From Devosia elaeis (lineage in GTDB: Bacteria; Pseudomonadota; Alphaproteobacteria; Rhizobiales; Devosiaceae), in NCBI RefSeq assembly GCF_001650025.1, contig NZ_LVVY01000119.1:43067-107066 (forward strand): a stretch of DNA of 64,000 bases, given 5' to 3'. Each line of letters starts with the position of its first letter. The stretch's first letter is position 1. Made by a program: the position numbers and the translations under genes. The notes under the pieces are model-generated. The model was not told where the DNA came from and did not search any database. It saw nothing but the letters and a program-made list of their open reading frames with translations. Positions 52,576-60,798 of the stretch are shown here, in pieces.

Positions 52576-53456
52576 CCGAGCTGGCCGAGGGGGAAGCACG
52601 CCCCCTTATCGAAAAGACCGGCAGCAGGAGGCCCACTGGCCTCCTGCTCGTCGCCGTGCCTGTCCTGCTGATGGCCTGGTTGATCATCTGGCCGATCTTC
52701 AACGCCTTCGCGCGCACTGTCTGGCGGCCCGATGCCGATGGCGATTACGGGTTCAACCTGTCGAGCTATGTCTTTTTCTTTTCCGATCAGTACAGCATCA
52801 ACAATCTGACCATTACGCTGTGGACCACGGGCATGTGCGCCCTCCTGCTGCTGGTCATCTGCCTGCCGATCGCCATCTATCTGCGCTTTTCCCATGGCCG
52901 CCTGCCCGCCTATGTGCAGGCCTTGGCCATCTTCCCGATGTTCGTGCCCTCGATCATCCTGGCCTATGCCTTCATCCGCGTGCTGGGCCCGAACGGCATG
53001 GTCGATATCCTGCTCAATTCCGTCGGACTGCCGAAAATCCGCACGCCCTACCTGACCCCCTGGGGGCCGGTGATCGGCCTGGTCTGGGATAATATCCCGC
53101 TCACCGTGCTGATCCTGCTCGCCGGTCTCGGCAGCGTCTCCAACCAGGCGATCGAAGCGGCGCGCGATGTCGGCGCCAGGCGGCTGCAGGTCTTCTGGTA
53201 CATCATCCTGCCGCGCATCTCCAATTCGGTGCTGGTGGCCATTTCCTTCGCCGTTCTCGGCATCTTTTCGTCCTTCACCCTGCCCTATCTCCTGGGCCCG
53301 GCTTCGCCGGAAATGATGGGCCCGTTCATGAACCGCACCTTCCGCGAGGTGAACGACCCGCTCAATGCCATCACGCAGGCGGTCATCACCTTCTGTTTCT
53401 GCATCGCCTTCGGGCTGTTCTATGTGCGCTCCGTCGCGCGCAACCAGGGGAAGTGA
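52572..53456 (+). CDS. ABC transporter permease (first)
   Basis: Inner-membrane permease of 294 residues with six helices and the EAA loop QAIEAARDVGARRLQVFWYIILPRISNS. It starts with GTG overlapping the binding-protein stop (GTGA). It pairs with the permease that follows 1 bp later. The family (BPD_transp_1) matches importers for polyamines, iron, phosphonates or phosphosugars. Confidence 0.9.
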   Translation: MTELAEGEARPLIEKTGSRRPTGLLLVAVPVLLMAWLIIWPIFNAFARTVWRPDADGDYGFNLSSYVFFFSDQYSINNLTITLWTTGMCALLLLVICLPIAIYLRFSHGRLPAYVQALAIFPMFVPSIILAYAFIRVLGPNGMVDILLNSVGLPKIRTPYLTPWGPVIGLVWDNIPLTVLILLAGLGSVSNQAIEAARDVGARRLQVFWYIILPRISNSVLVAISFAVLGIFSSFTLPYLLGPASPEMMGPFMNRTFREVNDPLNAITQAVITFCFCIAFGLFYVRSVARNQGK

Positions 53457-53457
53457 C

Positions 53458-54282
53458 ATGAGCACACTCGCTCCCTCCCGCCCCCGCACGGACTGGACCG
53501 GCATCGTCTTTGCCGCCCTGCTGTCCGCCGCGATCGTCTTCCCGCTTCTGGTGGTGGGCACCTGGGCCTTCACCGAAGTCTGGCGCTACCCCAATGTCAT
53601 CCCGCAGCAATTCGGCCTGCGCTTCTGGGGGCAGACCCTGGGCCGGCCGGATGTCTGGGGCTCGCTGATGCTCAGCCTGCAATTGTCCACCGTGGTCACC
53701 CTGCTCTCGGCGGCCATCTGCCTGCCGGCCGCCTATGCCTTCGCCCGCATGGACTTTCCGGGACGAACCTTCCTGTTTTTCTCCTTCCTGGCCGGGCATG
53801 CCTTCCCCAAATTCGGCCTGCTCATCGCCATTGCCGCCATTTTCCTCCAGCTCAATCTCATCGGCACCTTCTGGGGCGTGGTGCTGATCCAGCTCGTGGG
53901 CACGCTCCTGTTCATGATCTGGATTCCGGTGGCCGCCTTTCAGTCGGTGGATCGCCGCATGGAGGAGGCCGCACGCGATGTCGGGGCCGGTCCCTTCCGC
54001 GTCTTCTGGTCGGTCACCCTGCCCCAGGCCGGCCCGACCATTGCCGCCGCCGTGCTGCTCAGCTTCGTCGGCACCTTCTACGAAACCGAAGGCGCCTGGC
54101 TCATCGGCGCGCCGGGTATCCGCACCATGCCGGTGCTGATGATCTCCTTCATCAACAACCAGATGGTCATCCAGTTCGGCGCCGTGCTCTCGGTCATGCT
54201 CTGGGTCCCCTCCTTCATCGCCCTCATGTTCGCCCGCCGCGTCATCGGCGGCGGCGCCTTCGCCCGGGGGTTCGGGGCGTGA
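53458..54282 (+). CDS. ABC transporter permease (second)
   Basis: Inner-membrane permease of 274 residues with six helices and the EAA loop RRMEEAARDVGAGPFRVFWSVTLPQAGPT. Starts 1 bp after the first permease. It is followed by a 199-bp spacer occupied by a long palindromic repeat before the ATPase gene, an unusual interruption for an ABC operon. Confidence 0.9.
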   Translation: MSTLAPSRPRTDWTGIVFAALLSAAIVFPLLVVGTWAFTEVWRYPNVIPQQFGLRFWGQTLGRPDVWGSLMLSLQLSTVVTLLSAAICLPAAYAFARMDFPGRTFLFFSFLAGHAFPKFGLLIAIAAIFLQLNLIGTFWGVVLIQLVGTLLFMIWIPVAAFQSVDRRMEEAARDVGAGPFRVFWSVTLPQAGPTIAAAVLLSFVGTFYETEGAWLIGAPGIRTMPVLMISFINNQMVIQFGAVLSVMLWVPSFIALMFARRVIGGGAFARGFGA

Positions 54283-54310
54283 TGGGACACCAGATCATCG
54301 GCTCCTGCAC

Positions 54311-54457
54311 CACCTCTCCCTTTGGGGGAGAGGTCGGATTGCGCAGCAAGCCGGGTGAGGGGGCCTTCCCCCTGCCCCCTGTTCCATACTGCACCAGACC
54401 ATCGACAAGGCCCCCTCACCCGGCGCGTTGCGCCGACCTCTCCCCCAAGGGAGAGGT
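54311..54457. repeat. Long palindromic intergenic repeat (REP/MITE-like) inside the ABC operon
   Basis: Two inverted arms of about 50-57 bases, 54311-54367 and 54406-54457, each beginning at the outside with CACCTCTCCCTT and ending at the inside with GAGGGGGCCTT on the matching strand. About 40 bases separate them. Each arm has its own small hairpin (CTCTCCC/GGGAGAG). The pattern resembles the dispersed palindromic repeats known in many alphaproteobacterial genomes. No reading frame spans it. Confidence 0.8.
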
Positions 54458-54481
54458 GAAGGAAGGCACCAGGAACTAAAA

Positions 54482-55525
54482 ATGTCCGTACTCAACATCA
54501 AAGACGTCACCAAGGTTTTCTCCAACGGCAATGTGCTGGCCGTCGACACCTTCTCCCTCGATGTGGCCGATGGCGAACTGGTCTGCCTGCTGGGGCCGTC
54601 CGGTTCCGGCAAGTCCACGCTGCTGCGCATGGTGGGCGGTTTCGAGCGTCCCAGCTCCGGCCTCATCACCATCGATGGCGAGGACATCACCCATCTGCCG
54701 CCCGAGAAGCGTCCCACGGGCATGGTGTTCCAGAGCCACGCGCTCTGGACGCATATGAATGTGTTCAAGAACCTCGCCTTCGGGCTCAAGCTTCGCCGCC
54801 TGCCGTCCGCTGAAATCCGGGAGAAGGTCGAGGCCGTGCTCGAACTGGTCGGATTGGCCGGTTATGGCAATCGGCATGTCGGCCAGCTTTCCGGCGGCCA
54901 GCAGCAGCGCGTGGCCCTGGCCCGGTCGCTGGTGCTCGAACCCAAGATCCTGCTGCTGGACGAGCCCTTTGCCAGCCTCGACCAGCACCTGCGCGAAAGG
55001 CTGCGCGAAGAAGTCCGCGACATCCAGCAGCGCCTCAAGATCACCACGCTCTTCGTCACCCACGGCCAGGACGAGGCGCTGTCCATGGCCGACCGCATCG
55101 TGGTCATGCGCGATGGCCGCACCGAGCAGATCGACCGCCCGGACGTGGTCTATCGCAAGCCCCAGACGCCTTTCGTGGCCGGCTTCATCGGCACGATGAA
55201 CCTGATCGAGGGTCATGTGCAGAGCGGCCGCTTCAACCATGACGGATTCTCGGTGGCCCTGCCGGTCGCCGACGGTCCGGCCATTCTGGCGGTGCGCCCC
55301 GAGGCGCTCGATCTCGAAGCGGCCGAGCCGGGACAAGGCAAGGTGCATCGCGTCACCGATTACGGCAGCCATGGCCTGGTCGATCTCGACCTGCCGGACG
55401 GGTTGCGGGTCAAGGCCATGGTGTCCCATCCAGACCTGTTCCGCCCGGGCCAGGGCGTCATCCTGAAACCCAGGGCCATCGCCGCCTATCGCGACGATGC
55501 GCTGATCCACCAGAGCGCCGCATGA
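54482..55525 (+). CDS. ABC transporter ATP-binding protein (PotA/UgpC-like with TOBE domain)
   Basis: ATPase of 347 residues with Walker A GPSGSGKST, signature LSGGQQQRVALARSL, Walker B ILLLDEPFASLDQHLRE and H-loop TLFVTHGQDEA. A C-terminal TOBE region follows from about 235 (FIGTMNLIEGHV, ILAVRPEALDLE). The ribosome site lies just outside the palindromic repeat. It completes the importer formed by the preceding binding protein and two permeases, and overlaps the phosphodiesterase gene by 4 bp. Confidence 0.92.
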   Translation: MSVLNIKDVTKVFSNGNVLAVDTFSLDVADGELVCLLGPSGSGKSTLLRMVGGFERPSSGLITIDGEDITHLPPEKRPTGMVFQSHALWTHMNVFKNLAFGLKLRRLPSAEIREKVEAVLELVGLAGYGNRHVGQLSGGQQQRVALARSLVLEPKILLLDEPFASLDQHLRERLREEVRDIQQRLKITTLFVTHGQDEALSMADRIVVMRDGRTEQIDRPDVVYRKPQTPFVAGFIGTMNLIEGHVQSGRFNHDGFSVALPVADGPAILAVRPEALDLEAAEPGQGKVHRVTDYGSHGLVDLDLPDGLRVKAMVSHPDLFRPGQGVILKPRAIAAYRDDALIHQSAA

Positions 55526-56358
55526 GCGATCCCCTCCATATCGGCCGCGGCGGCCACCGCACCTGGCTCAAATGGCATCGCGGCCGCCGCAAGGCCTCCG
55601 ATCCGGTCTTCACGGCCAAGCGCATTCTCGAAGCCATGCGGCTCGGGGCCAGCGTCGAGGTCGACCTGGTCATCCATGCCGACCATGGCTGCGCCGTGCT
55701 CCACGACAAGAGCCTTGACCGCGAAACCACCGGCTCGGGTCTTGTGCGGGATGCCAGTGCCGAGACGCTGCGCCGGCTCCACCTGCGCGGCAATGATGGC
55801 ACGCCCCTGCCCGACCGGGTCTTGCTGCTCGACGACCTCTGCGATCTCCTGGCCAAAAACCCGCCACATCCCGACGCGCTGTTGCAGCTCGACTTCAAGG
55901 AAGACCTGGCCGCGCTCGATCCGCTGACGGTCGAAAACTTCGCCTTTGCCGTATCGTCACTCACCAATAGCCTTATCCTCTCCGGTGGGGCTTTCGACGC
56001 TATCAGTCTGTTAGCGAATTCCGCCCCTGGGCTCATGATTGGCTACGATCCCTGCTATGGCGCCTCCCTCGACCGCCTGAAGGCCACGGGCGATCATATG
56101 TCCTTCATCAAGGGGGCCTTGGACACCGCGCCGGCCGCCGGGATCATCTATCTGCATCACGACATCATCCTTGCAGCCGACCAGGCCGGTTTCGACATGA
56201 TCGGAGCGGTCCATGATGGCGGCCGCAAGGTCGATGCATGGACCATAGGCAACGCTAATCCCACGACAATTCCCAAGGTCACCCGGCTGCTCGAGCTGAA
56301 GGTGGACCAGATAACAACCGACGATCCGGAGGGGCTGGCAGCGGCCTTCGACCAATGA
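55522..56358 (+). CDS. Glycerophosphodiester phosphodiesterase family protein
   Basis: Cytoplasmic enzyme of 278 residues with a TIM-barrel GDPD fold. Catalytic features are present: His19-Arg20-Gly21 at the first strand, EVD (Glu46, Asp48) and HD (His61, Asp62). There is no signal peptide, so it works on imported substrate. GDPDs split glycerophosphodiesters into glycerol-3-phosphate and an alcohol. It overlaps both the ATPase and phosphatase genes by 4 bp. This argues that the importer carries an intact phosphodiester such as a glycerophospho-compound. Confidence 0.87.
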   Translation: MSDPLHIGRGGHRTWLKWHRGRRKASDPVFTAKRILEAMRLGASVEVDLVIHADHGCAVLHDKSLDRETTGSGLVRDASAETLRRLHLRGNDGTPLPDRVLLLDDLCDLLAKNPPHPDALLQLDFKEDLAALDPLTVENFAFAVSSLTNSLILSGGAFDAISLLANSAPGLMIGYDPCYGASLDRLKATGDHMSFIKGALDTAPAAGIIYLHHDIILAADQAGFDMIGAVHDGGRKVDAWTIGNANPTTIPKVTRLLELKVDQITTDDPEGLAAAFDQ

Positions 56359-57161
56359 CAGACCTCGACAAAATCCTCGCCGACATGGTTACCGCAGCAC
56401 GCGATGCAGGCGCACTGACCCTTTCTCACTTCAAGCGTTTTCGCGATCTCGAGATCGGGGTCAAAGGCCCCGGCGACTTCGTTTCCGACGCCGACCGGGA
56501 ATCCGAGCAGATGATCCGCAAACATCTGCTCACCCGCTATCCCGGCTGGAGCCTGACCGGCGAGGAATTCCCGCCGGTGGACGGCGAAAATCAGGACTAT
56601 CGTTTCCTCGTCGATCCTATCGACGGCACCACTAACTTCTTGAACGGCCAGCACTATACCATCACCATCGCCCTGCTGCGCGGCCGCGAAACGCTGTGCG
56701 GGCTGGTCTATAATCCGGTCAGCGACGAGATGTTCACCGCCGTTTTGGGCGGCGGAGCCTATCTCAATGGCGAGCGGCTGCAGGTCAGCCGCAGCACCGA
56801 CATTGCGATGATGTGCGTCGGCACCGGCCTGCCCACGCCAAATCTGTCTTTGTATCCAGGCGCTTACGCGCGGCTCGACGCCATCCGCGCCCCGATCGGG
56901 GCGGTGCGCATCGTAGGGAGCGCGGCCAATTCCTGCGCCTATGTCGCCTGCGGCAGGCTGACGGGCTATTTCGAGGAAACCGGCTTCGTCGACACGGCGG
57001 CCGGCCTGCTCATGGTGACGGAGGCCGGTGGCGTGGTGACCGATTGGTGGGGCCGCGGTCCCGATCATTACGAGGCCACCGGCGCCATGATCGTCGCCAA
57101 TGCGGCTACGCATGCCTATCTCCTTGAAAAGTTGAAGGATGTGCCGCCCAAAAATCCCTAG
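56355..57161 (+). CDS. Inositol monophosphatase family protein
   Basis: Mg2+-dependent phosphatase-fold enzyme of 268 residues. Metal ligands are in TGEE (Glu70, Glu71), DPIDGTTNF (Asp87, Asp90) and FVDTAAG, where the usual Trp before the last Asp is Phe. It may act on inositol-phosphate, histidinol-phosphate, 3'-phosphoadenosine phosphate or another phosphomonoester; the family cannot be split by eye. Coupled to the GDPD by a 4-bp overlap, so it may dephosphorylate the product of that enzyme, for example inositol phosphate from glycerophosphoinositol. Confidence 0.88.
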   Translation: MTDLDKILADMVTAARDAGALTLSHFKRFRDLEIGVKGPGDFVSDADRESEQMIRKHLLTRYPGWSLTGEEFPPVDGENQDYRFLVDPIDGTTNFLNGQHYTITIALLRGRETLCGLVYNPVSDEMFTAVLGGGAYLNGERLQVSRSTDIAMMCVGTGLPTPNLSLYPGAYARLDAIRAPIGAVRIVGSAANSCAYVACGRLTGYFEETGFVDTAAGLLMVTEAGGVVTDWWGRGPDHYEATGAMIVANAATHAYLLEKLKDVPPKNP

Positions 57162-57222
57162 ATGCTGAAATCATTTCCCTCCGCCCCGGCCTGGCTCTAG
57201 GATTGCGGGCGGGGATGGAAGC

Positions 57223-57891
57223 ATGCGGATTCTGCTGGTCGAAGATAACGAGGACCTCGGCGAGGCGATAGAAAAGCGCCTGCGCAGCGCGGGGCATTCG
57301 GTGGAATGGGTCAAGGACGGCGCGCAGGTCGTGCCGGCCGCCGAGGGCGATCAGTTTGACGCCGTGGCTTTGGACCTGATGCTGCCCAATCGCGATGGCA
57401 TTGGCCTGATCGCGGAATTGCGGAAGCGCAAGTTCAACGCGCCCATCATGGTCATCACCGCGCGCTCGGAAATCGACGACAAGGTCAGCCTGCTCGATCT
57501 CGGCGCGGACGATTACCTGGTAAAACCCTTCGATCTCAGGGAGTTGGAGGCGCGATTGCGCGCCTTGCTGCGCCGGACAGGCGGCCAGGCCTCCAGCACG
57601 ATCAGCGTCGGCAATCTCGAACTCGATCTTGCGGCGCTGAACGCGTCGGTGGGCGGCAAGGCGCTGGAGCTCGGCCGGCGCGAATTCCGGCTGCTGGAAA
57701 TTCTCGTCACCCATGTCGGCAAGGTCGTGGCCAAGGAGCGGCTGATGAACCAGCTCTTCAATTTCGACGAGGCCGTCTCCATCAATGCCCTGGAACTCCA
57801 CATTTCCCGGCTGCGCAAGAAACTGGATGGCGCCAATGTCGAGATCGGCACGGTGCGTGGCGTCGGCTATCTGATGCGGGTGGCCGAATAG
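57223..57891 (+). CDS. OmpR/PhoB family response regulator, TctD-like
   Basis: Two-component regulator of 222 residues. The receiver domain has acidic residues E7-D8, phospho-acceptor Asp51 (VALDLMLPNRDG), a Thr in VITARSE and Lys in LVKPFD. The C-terminal winged helix has GRREFRLLEILVTHVGKVV and ELHISRLRKKLDG. The start at 57223 has a GGGGATGGA region upstream. The kinase gene begins right after its stop. With tctCBA convergent nearby and a direct-repeat box upstream of tctC, it is most likely the TctD-type activator of tricarboxylate transport. Confidence 0.92.
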   Translation: MRILLVEDNEDLGEAIEKRLRSAGHSVEWVKDGAQVVPAAEGDQFDAVALDLMLPNRDGIGLIAELRKRKFNAPIMVITARSEIDDKVSLLDLGADDYLVKPFDLRELEARLRALLRRTGGQASSTISVGNLELDLAALNASVGGKALELGRREFRLLEILVTHVGKVVAKERLMNQLFNFDEAVSINALELHISRLRKKLDGANVEIGTVRGVGYLMRVAE

Positions 57892-60351
57892 GTGGCGGGT
57901 TCGAGGCGGAAATCCTTTTCGCTCCGCCGCCGCATTTTCGCGCTGGCGATCGCGCTCCTGGTGCTGGCCGCCCTGGTGCTGATCGTCTTCATCCGCGACT
58001 ATGCCGAGCGGGCTGCCGACCGCGCCTTCGATCGGCTGCTGGCCGCCTCGGCGCTGACCATTGCGGGCGCCGTGCAGGTCGAGAGCGATGCCGTGGTGGT
58101 GGAAATCCCCTTTGCGGCCTTCGCCATGTTTTCCGGGCAGGACCGCGTGTTCTACGCCGTCGAGGACCCCGATGCGCGCACGGTCACCGGCTATAAGGAC
58201 CTGGCCGCGCAGATGCCCGAAACCGTCTCGGCCGAACCGCATTTCACCGACATGGTCTATCGGGACGAAACCGTGCGCGTGGTGAGCGTGGGCCGGTTGA
58301 TCTCGACGCCGAGCGATACGGGCTGGGTCACCATCCACGTGGCCGAAACGCAGAACCAGCGGGAGGCGCTCTCCGCCGAAATCCTCTCCAATGCCGTGCT
58401 GCCCGTCATCGCGCTGACGCTGCTGGCCATCGGTCTGGTCTGGTTCGGCATTTCGCGGATGTTCGCGCCGCTGACCGAGCTGGAACATGAATTGCGCGCC
58501 CGCTCGCCCGACGACCTCTCGGCCATTACCGTGCCGGTTCCGGCGGAGGTCGAGCACCTGGTTTCGGCGCTCAACGCCTTCATGGCGCGCCTGCGCAATG
58601 CCATGGAGCGGGTGAGCGGGCTGGTGGCCGAGGCGGCCCATGAAGTCCGCACCCCGCTGGCCTCGCTGCGCGCCCAGGCGGAAGTGGCCATGGACGAACA
58701 GGATCCCGAAGCCCTGCGACGGCGGGTCGGGCGCATCCATACCGGCGCGGTGCAGGCCAGCCAATTGGTCAGCCAATTGCTCATGGAAGCGACTGTCTCG
58801 CATCGCCTGGAAAACCAGGAAAACGAGACCACGACCCTGGAAGCGGTGATCGACGAGGTCCGCCAGCGGCTCGATCCGGAGCAGGCAAGGCGCCTGCATA
58901 TCGCGCTGAGTCCGGAAGCGGCCGGCGCGCCGCTGAGGGGTGACCGGGTCGCCCTGCGGGAGATGATGCGCAATGTCGTCGACAACGCCCTGGTCTATTC
59001 GCCGGGCCAGGTGGACATTGGCGGGCAGATGGCGGGGGAACATGTCCTGATCGAAGTGGCCGATCGGGGGCCGGGCATCGAGAATACGGAGAAATCCATG
59101 GTGCTGGAGCGGTTCAAGCGCGGCAGGAACAGCAATGGCACGGCCGGTTCCGGCCTGGGCCTTTCCATCGTTTCGCGCGTGGTGGCCGCGCATCGGGGGC
59201 GGCTGGACCTGAGGGACCGGGAGGGCGGCGGATTGGTGGTCGCCATATCCCTGCCCCTGCCCCGACGCGGCAATCCCGTCCTGGGCCTTGCCGCGCCGCT
59301 CCTGCTTGCCGGCGCGCTGCTCATGCCGGCCGGCCCGACGGAGGCGGCGACCGCGACCTATCCGGCGCCGGACGGCTCGCAGGACCGGGTGCTCAATATT
59401 TTCGGGACAACCGACACGCCGCTTTTCGATTATTTCATCGAGGCCTTCCAGCGGCAGCGGCCCGATATCGGCATCATCTACGAGGAATGGGATTCCCGGC
59501 CTCTCTACGAGGGATTCCTGGCGGGCGACCTCGATACCCCGCCGGACCTGCTGATCAGCTCGGCATCGGACCTGCAGTTGAAGCTGGCCAATGACGGTCA
59601 CGCGCTCTCCCATGACAGCCCGTTTCTCGATGCGCTGCCGGACTGGGCGCATTGGCGCAACGAAGTGTTCGGGTTCACCTTCGAGCCGGCGGTGATCATC
59701 TACAATCCGCGCCAATTGACTCCCGCCGAGGTGCCGCGCACGCATCTGACGCTGGCCGAATTGCTGGAGACCCAGACGGAGCGGTTTCGCGGCAAGATCG
59801 CCACCTATGACATCGCGCTGTCCGGCGTCGGTTATCTGCTCGCCGCGCAGGACCAGACGATCTCGTCCACATTCTGGCGTTTGACCAATGCGTTCGGCCG
59901 GGTGAATGCGCAATTTTCCGGCTCCAGCCCCGCCATCCTCAACGGCGTTGCCGATGGCAGCCTGGCGCTGGGCTATAATGTGCTGGGGTCCTATGCCTTT
60001 GCGCGGCAGGCGGAAGGCGCCGATATCGAAATCGTCGTTCCGGACGATTACGTGCTGGTGCTGACCCGATCCATGCTGATCCCGCGCAATGCGCCGGACG
60101 CGGAGCTGGCGCGGGCTTTCGTGGATTTTGCCCTGTCCCCGGCCGGCCAGGCCGTGGCTGCCGGCCCCACGGCTTTGGGCTCGGTCGTGCCCGACGGCGA
60201 TGGTGACTGGACCAGCGAGGCTATTTCCGCGCGCGGGCGCGGGGTGATCCAGCCCATTCCGCTCGGACCGAGCCTGCTGGTTGCCCTCGACACGCTGAGG
60301 CGGCAACGGTTTCTCGATACCTGGCAGGAAATCGTCTCCCCAAAACCCTGA
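57892..60351 (+). CDS. Sensor histidine kinase fused to a C-terminal periplasmic solute-binding domain
   Basis: Protein of 819 residues. Residues 1-455 form a TctE-type kinase: helix 15-34, periplasmic 2CSK_N-like sensor about 35-165, helix about 168-186, HAMP-like region, H-box AEAAHEVRTPLASLRAQ (His250), N-box NVVDNALVYSP (361-371), DRGPGI (391-396) and SGLGLSIVSRV (420-430). It does not stop there. RRGNPVLGLAAPLLLAGALL (458-477) with PTEAA after it looks like a signal peptide or third helix. Residues about 499-805 form a full Fe3+/AfuA-type binding protein (VLNIFGTTDTPLFDYFIEAFQRQRPD, AVIIYNPRQL, VDFALSPAGQAVAA). Topology fits: basic residues inside, binding domain outside. GTG start directly after the regulator stop. 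If a signal peptidase cuts after PTEA, the domain would be released. Confidence 0.9.
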   Translation: MAGSRRKSFSLRRRIFALAIALLVLAALVLIVFIRDYAERAADRAFDRLLAASALTIAGAVQVESDAVVVEIPFAAFAMFSGQDRVFYAVEDPDARTVTGYKDLAAQMPETVSAEPHFTDMVYRDETVRVVSVGRLISTPSDTGWVTIHVAETQNQREALSAEILSNAVLPVIALTLLAIGLVWFGISRMFAPLTELEHELRARSPDDLSAITVPVPAEVEHLVSALNAFMARLRNAMERVSGLVAEAAHEVRTPLASLRAQAEVAMDEQDPEALRRRVGRIHTGAVQASQLVSQLLMEATVSHRLENQENETTTLEAVIDEVRQRLDPEQARRLHIALSPEAAGAPLRGDRVALREMMRNVVDNALVYSPGQVDIGGQMAGEHVLIEVADRGPGIENTEKSMVLERFKRGRNSNGTAGSGLGLSIVSRVVAAHRGRLDLRDREGGGLVVAISLPLPRRGNPVLGLAAPLLLAGALLMPAGPTEAATATYPAPDGSQDRVLNIFGTTDTPLFDYFIEAFQRQRPDIGIIYEEWDSRPLYEGFLAGDLDTPPDLLISSASDLQLKLANDGHALSHDSPFLDALPDWAHWRNEVFGFTFEPAVIIYNPRQLTPAEVPRTHLTLAELLETQTERFRGKIATYDIALSGVGYLLAAQDQTISSTFWRLTNAFGRVNAQFSGSSPAILNGVADGSLALGYNVLGSYAFARQAEGADIEIVVPDDYVLVLTRSMLIPRNAPDAELARAFVDFALSPAGQAVAAGPTALGSVVPDGDGDWTSEAISARGRGVIQPIPLGPSLLVALDTLRRQRFLDTWQEIVSPKP

Positions 60352-60473
60352 CCATCGCAGGATATCATGGGCCTATGCCCGGGGGAGAAGATTTACGCCC
60401 AGCGCATGGCTGGGCTGAACAAAGCGCCTCTACCGCACCGGCCTTGTCGAGACCATCTAGGGAGCATGGAAGC

Positions 60474-60492
60474 GACCCGGATGATCCGGGTC
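60474..60492. promoter_or_regulatory. 19-bp perfect inverted repeat before the small protein gene
   Basis: GACCCGGAT-G-ATCCGGGTC, nine-base arms around one base, ending 5 bp before the AAGGAAGG ribosome site of the 57-aa gene. It could be an operator or, in RNA, a hairpin (stem GACCCGG) that affects ribosome access. Confidence 0.5.
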
Positions 60493-60511
60493 CCCAAGGA
60501 AGGATTGAACC

Positions 60512-60685
60512 ATGAGCTCCCTGCGCAAGAACAAGTTCTTTGCGACCCTCGACACTTTCGCCACCGTGTTCGGCAGTGCTGCCGCTGTGTCGGCGGCTGT
60601 CGATGCCGGCCGGGCGCCCAAGGCCAAGCACCTTGAGACCCTGGGTATCGACCCGGTCGCATTCCGCAACATCGGCAAGATCTGA
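60512..60685 (+). CDS. Small hypothetical protein, 57 aa
   Basis: Short gene with a strong ribosome site (AAGGAAGG, eight bases before ATG) and a rho-independent terminator 70 bp after its stop. The sequence starts MSSLRKNKFFATLDTFATVFG, continues with an alanine-rich helix (SAAAVSAAVDAGRAPKAK) and ends HLETLGIDPVAFRNIGKI. No signal peptide is clear; a weak amphipathic helix is. It has the look of the short proteins with an LGIDP..F tail found in related alphaproteobacteria, which have no known role. An overlapping frame on the same strand has no ribosome site and is rejected. Confidence 0.75.
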   Translation: MSSLRKNKFFATLDTFATVFGSAAAVSAAVDAGRAPKAKHLETLGIDPVAFRNIGKI

Positions 60686-60754
60686 CGAGCCCCGCTCGCG
60701 GCGCTGGCCACGGCCCCTCCCTCCGGAGCCCGGCGCCCGTCCTGCCGGTATGAC

Positions 60755-60798
60755 AAGCCCGGATGCCAGTCCCTCCCTGGCATCCGGGCTTTTGTTTT
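60755..60798 (+). terminator. Rho-independent terminator
   Basis: Perfect 15-bp stem (AAGCCCGGATGCCAG with its complement at 60777-60791), seven-base loop and the T-rich tail TTGTTTT. It ends the small-protein transcript and reaches the stop codon of the convergent tctA gene. Confidence 0.92.

Noticed and set aside
54311..54457. Insertion sequence or CRISPR array
   Set aside because: There is no transposase frame and no repeat-spacer series; it is one long palindrome with nested hairpins.
57106..60306. Open frame of more than 1,000 codons antisense to the response regulator and fused kinase
   Set aside because: It mirrors the third-position GC bias of the plus-strand genes, has no ribosome site and no recognisable domain, and runs over two well-supported genes.
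60367..60636. An 89-codon frame overlapping the 57-aa gene
   Set aside because: No ribosome site, odd composition with a Cys-Arg rich end, and it overlaps a short gene that has all expected signals.
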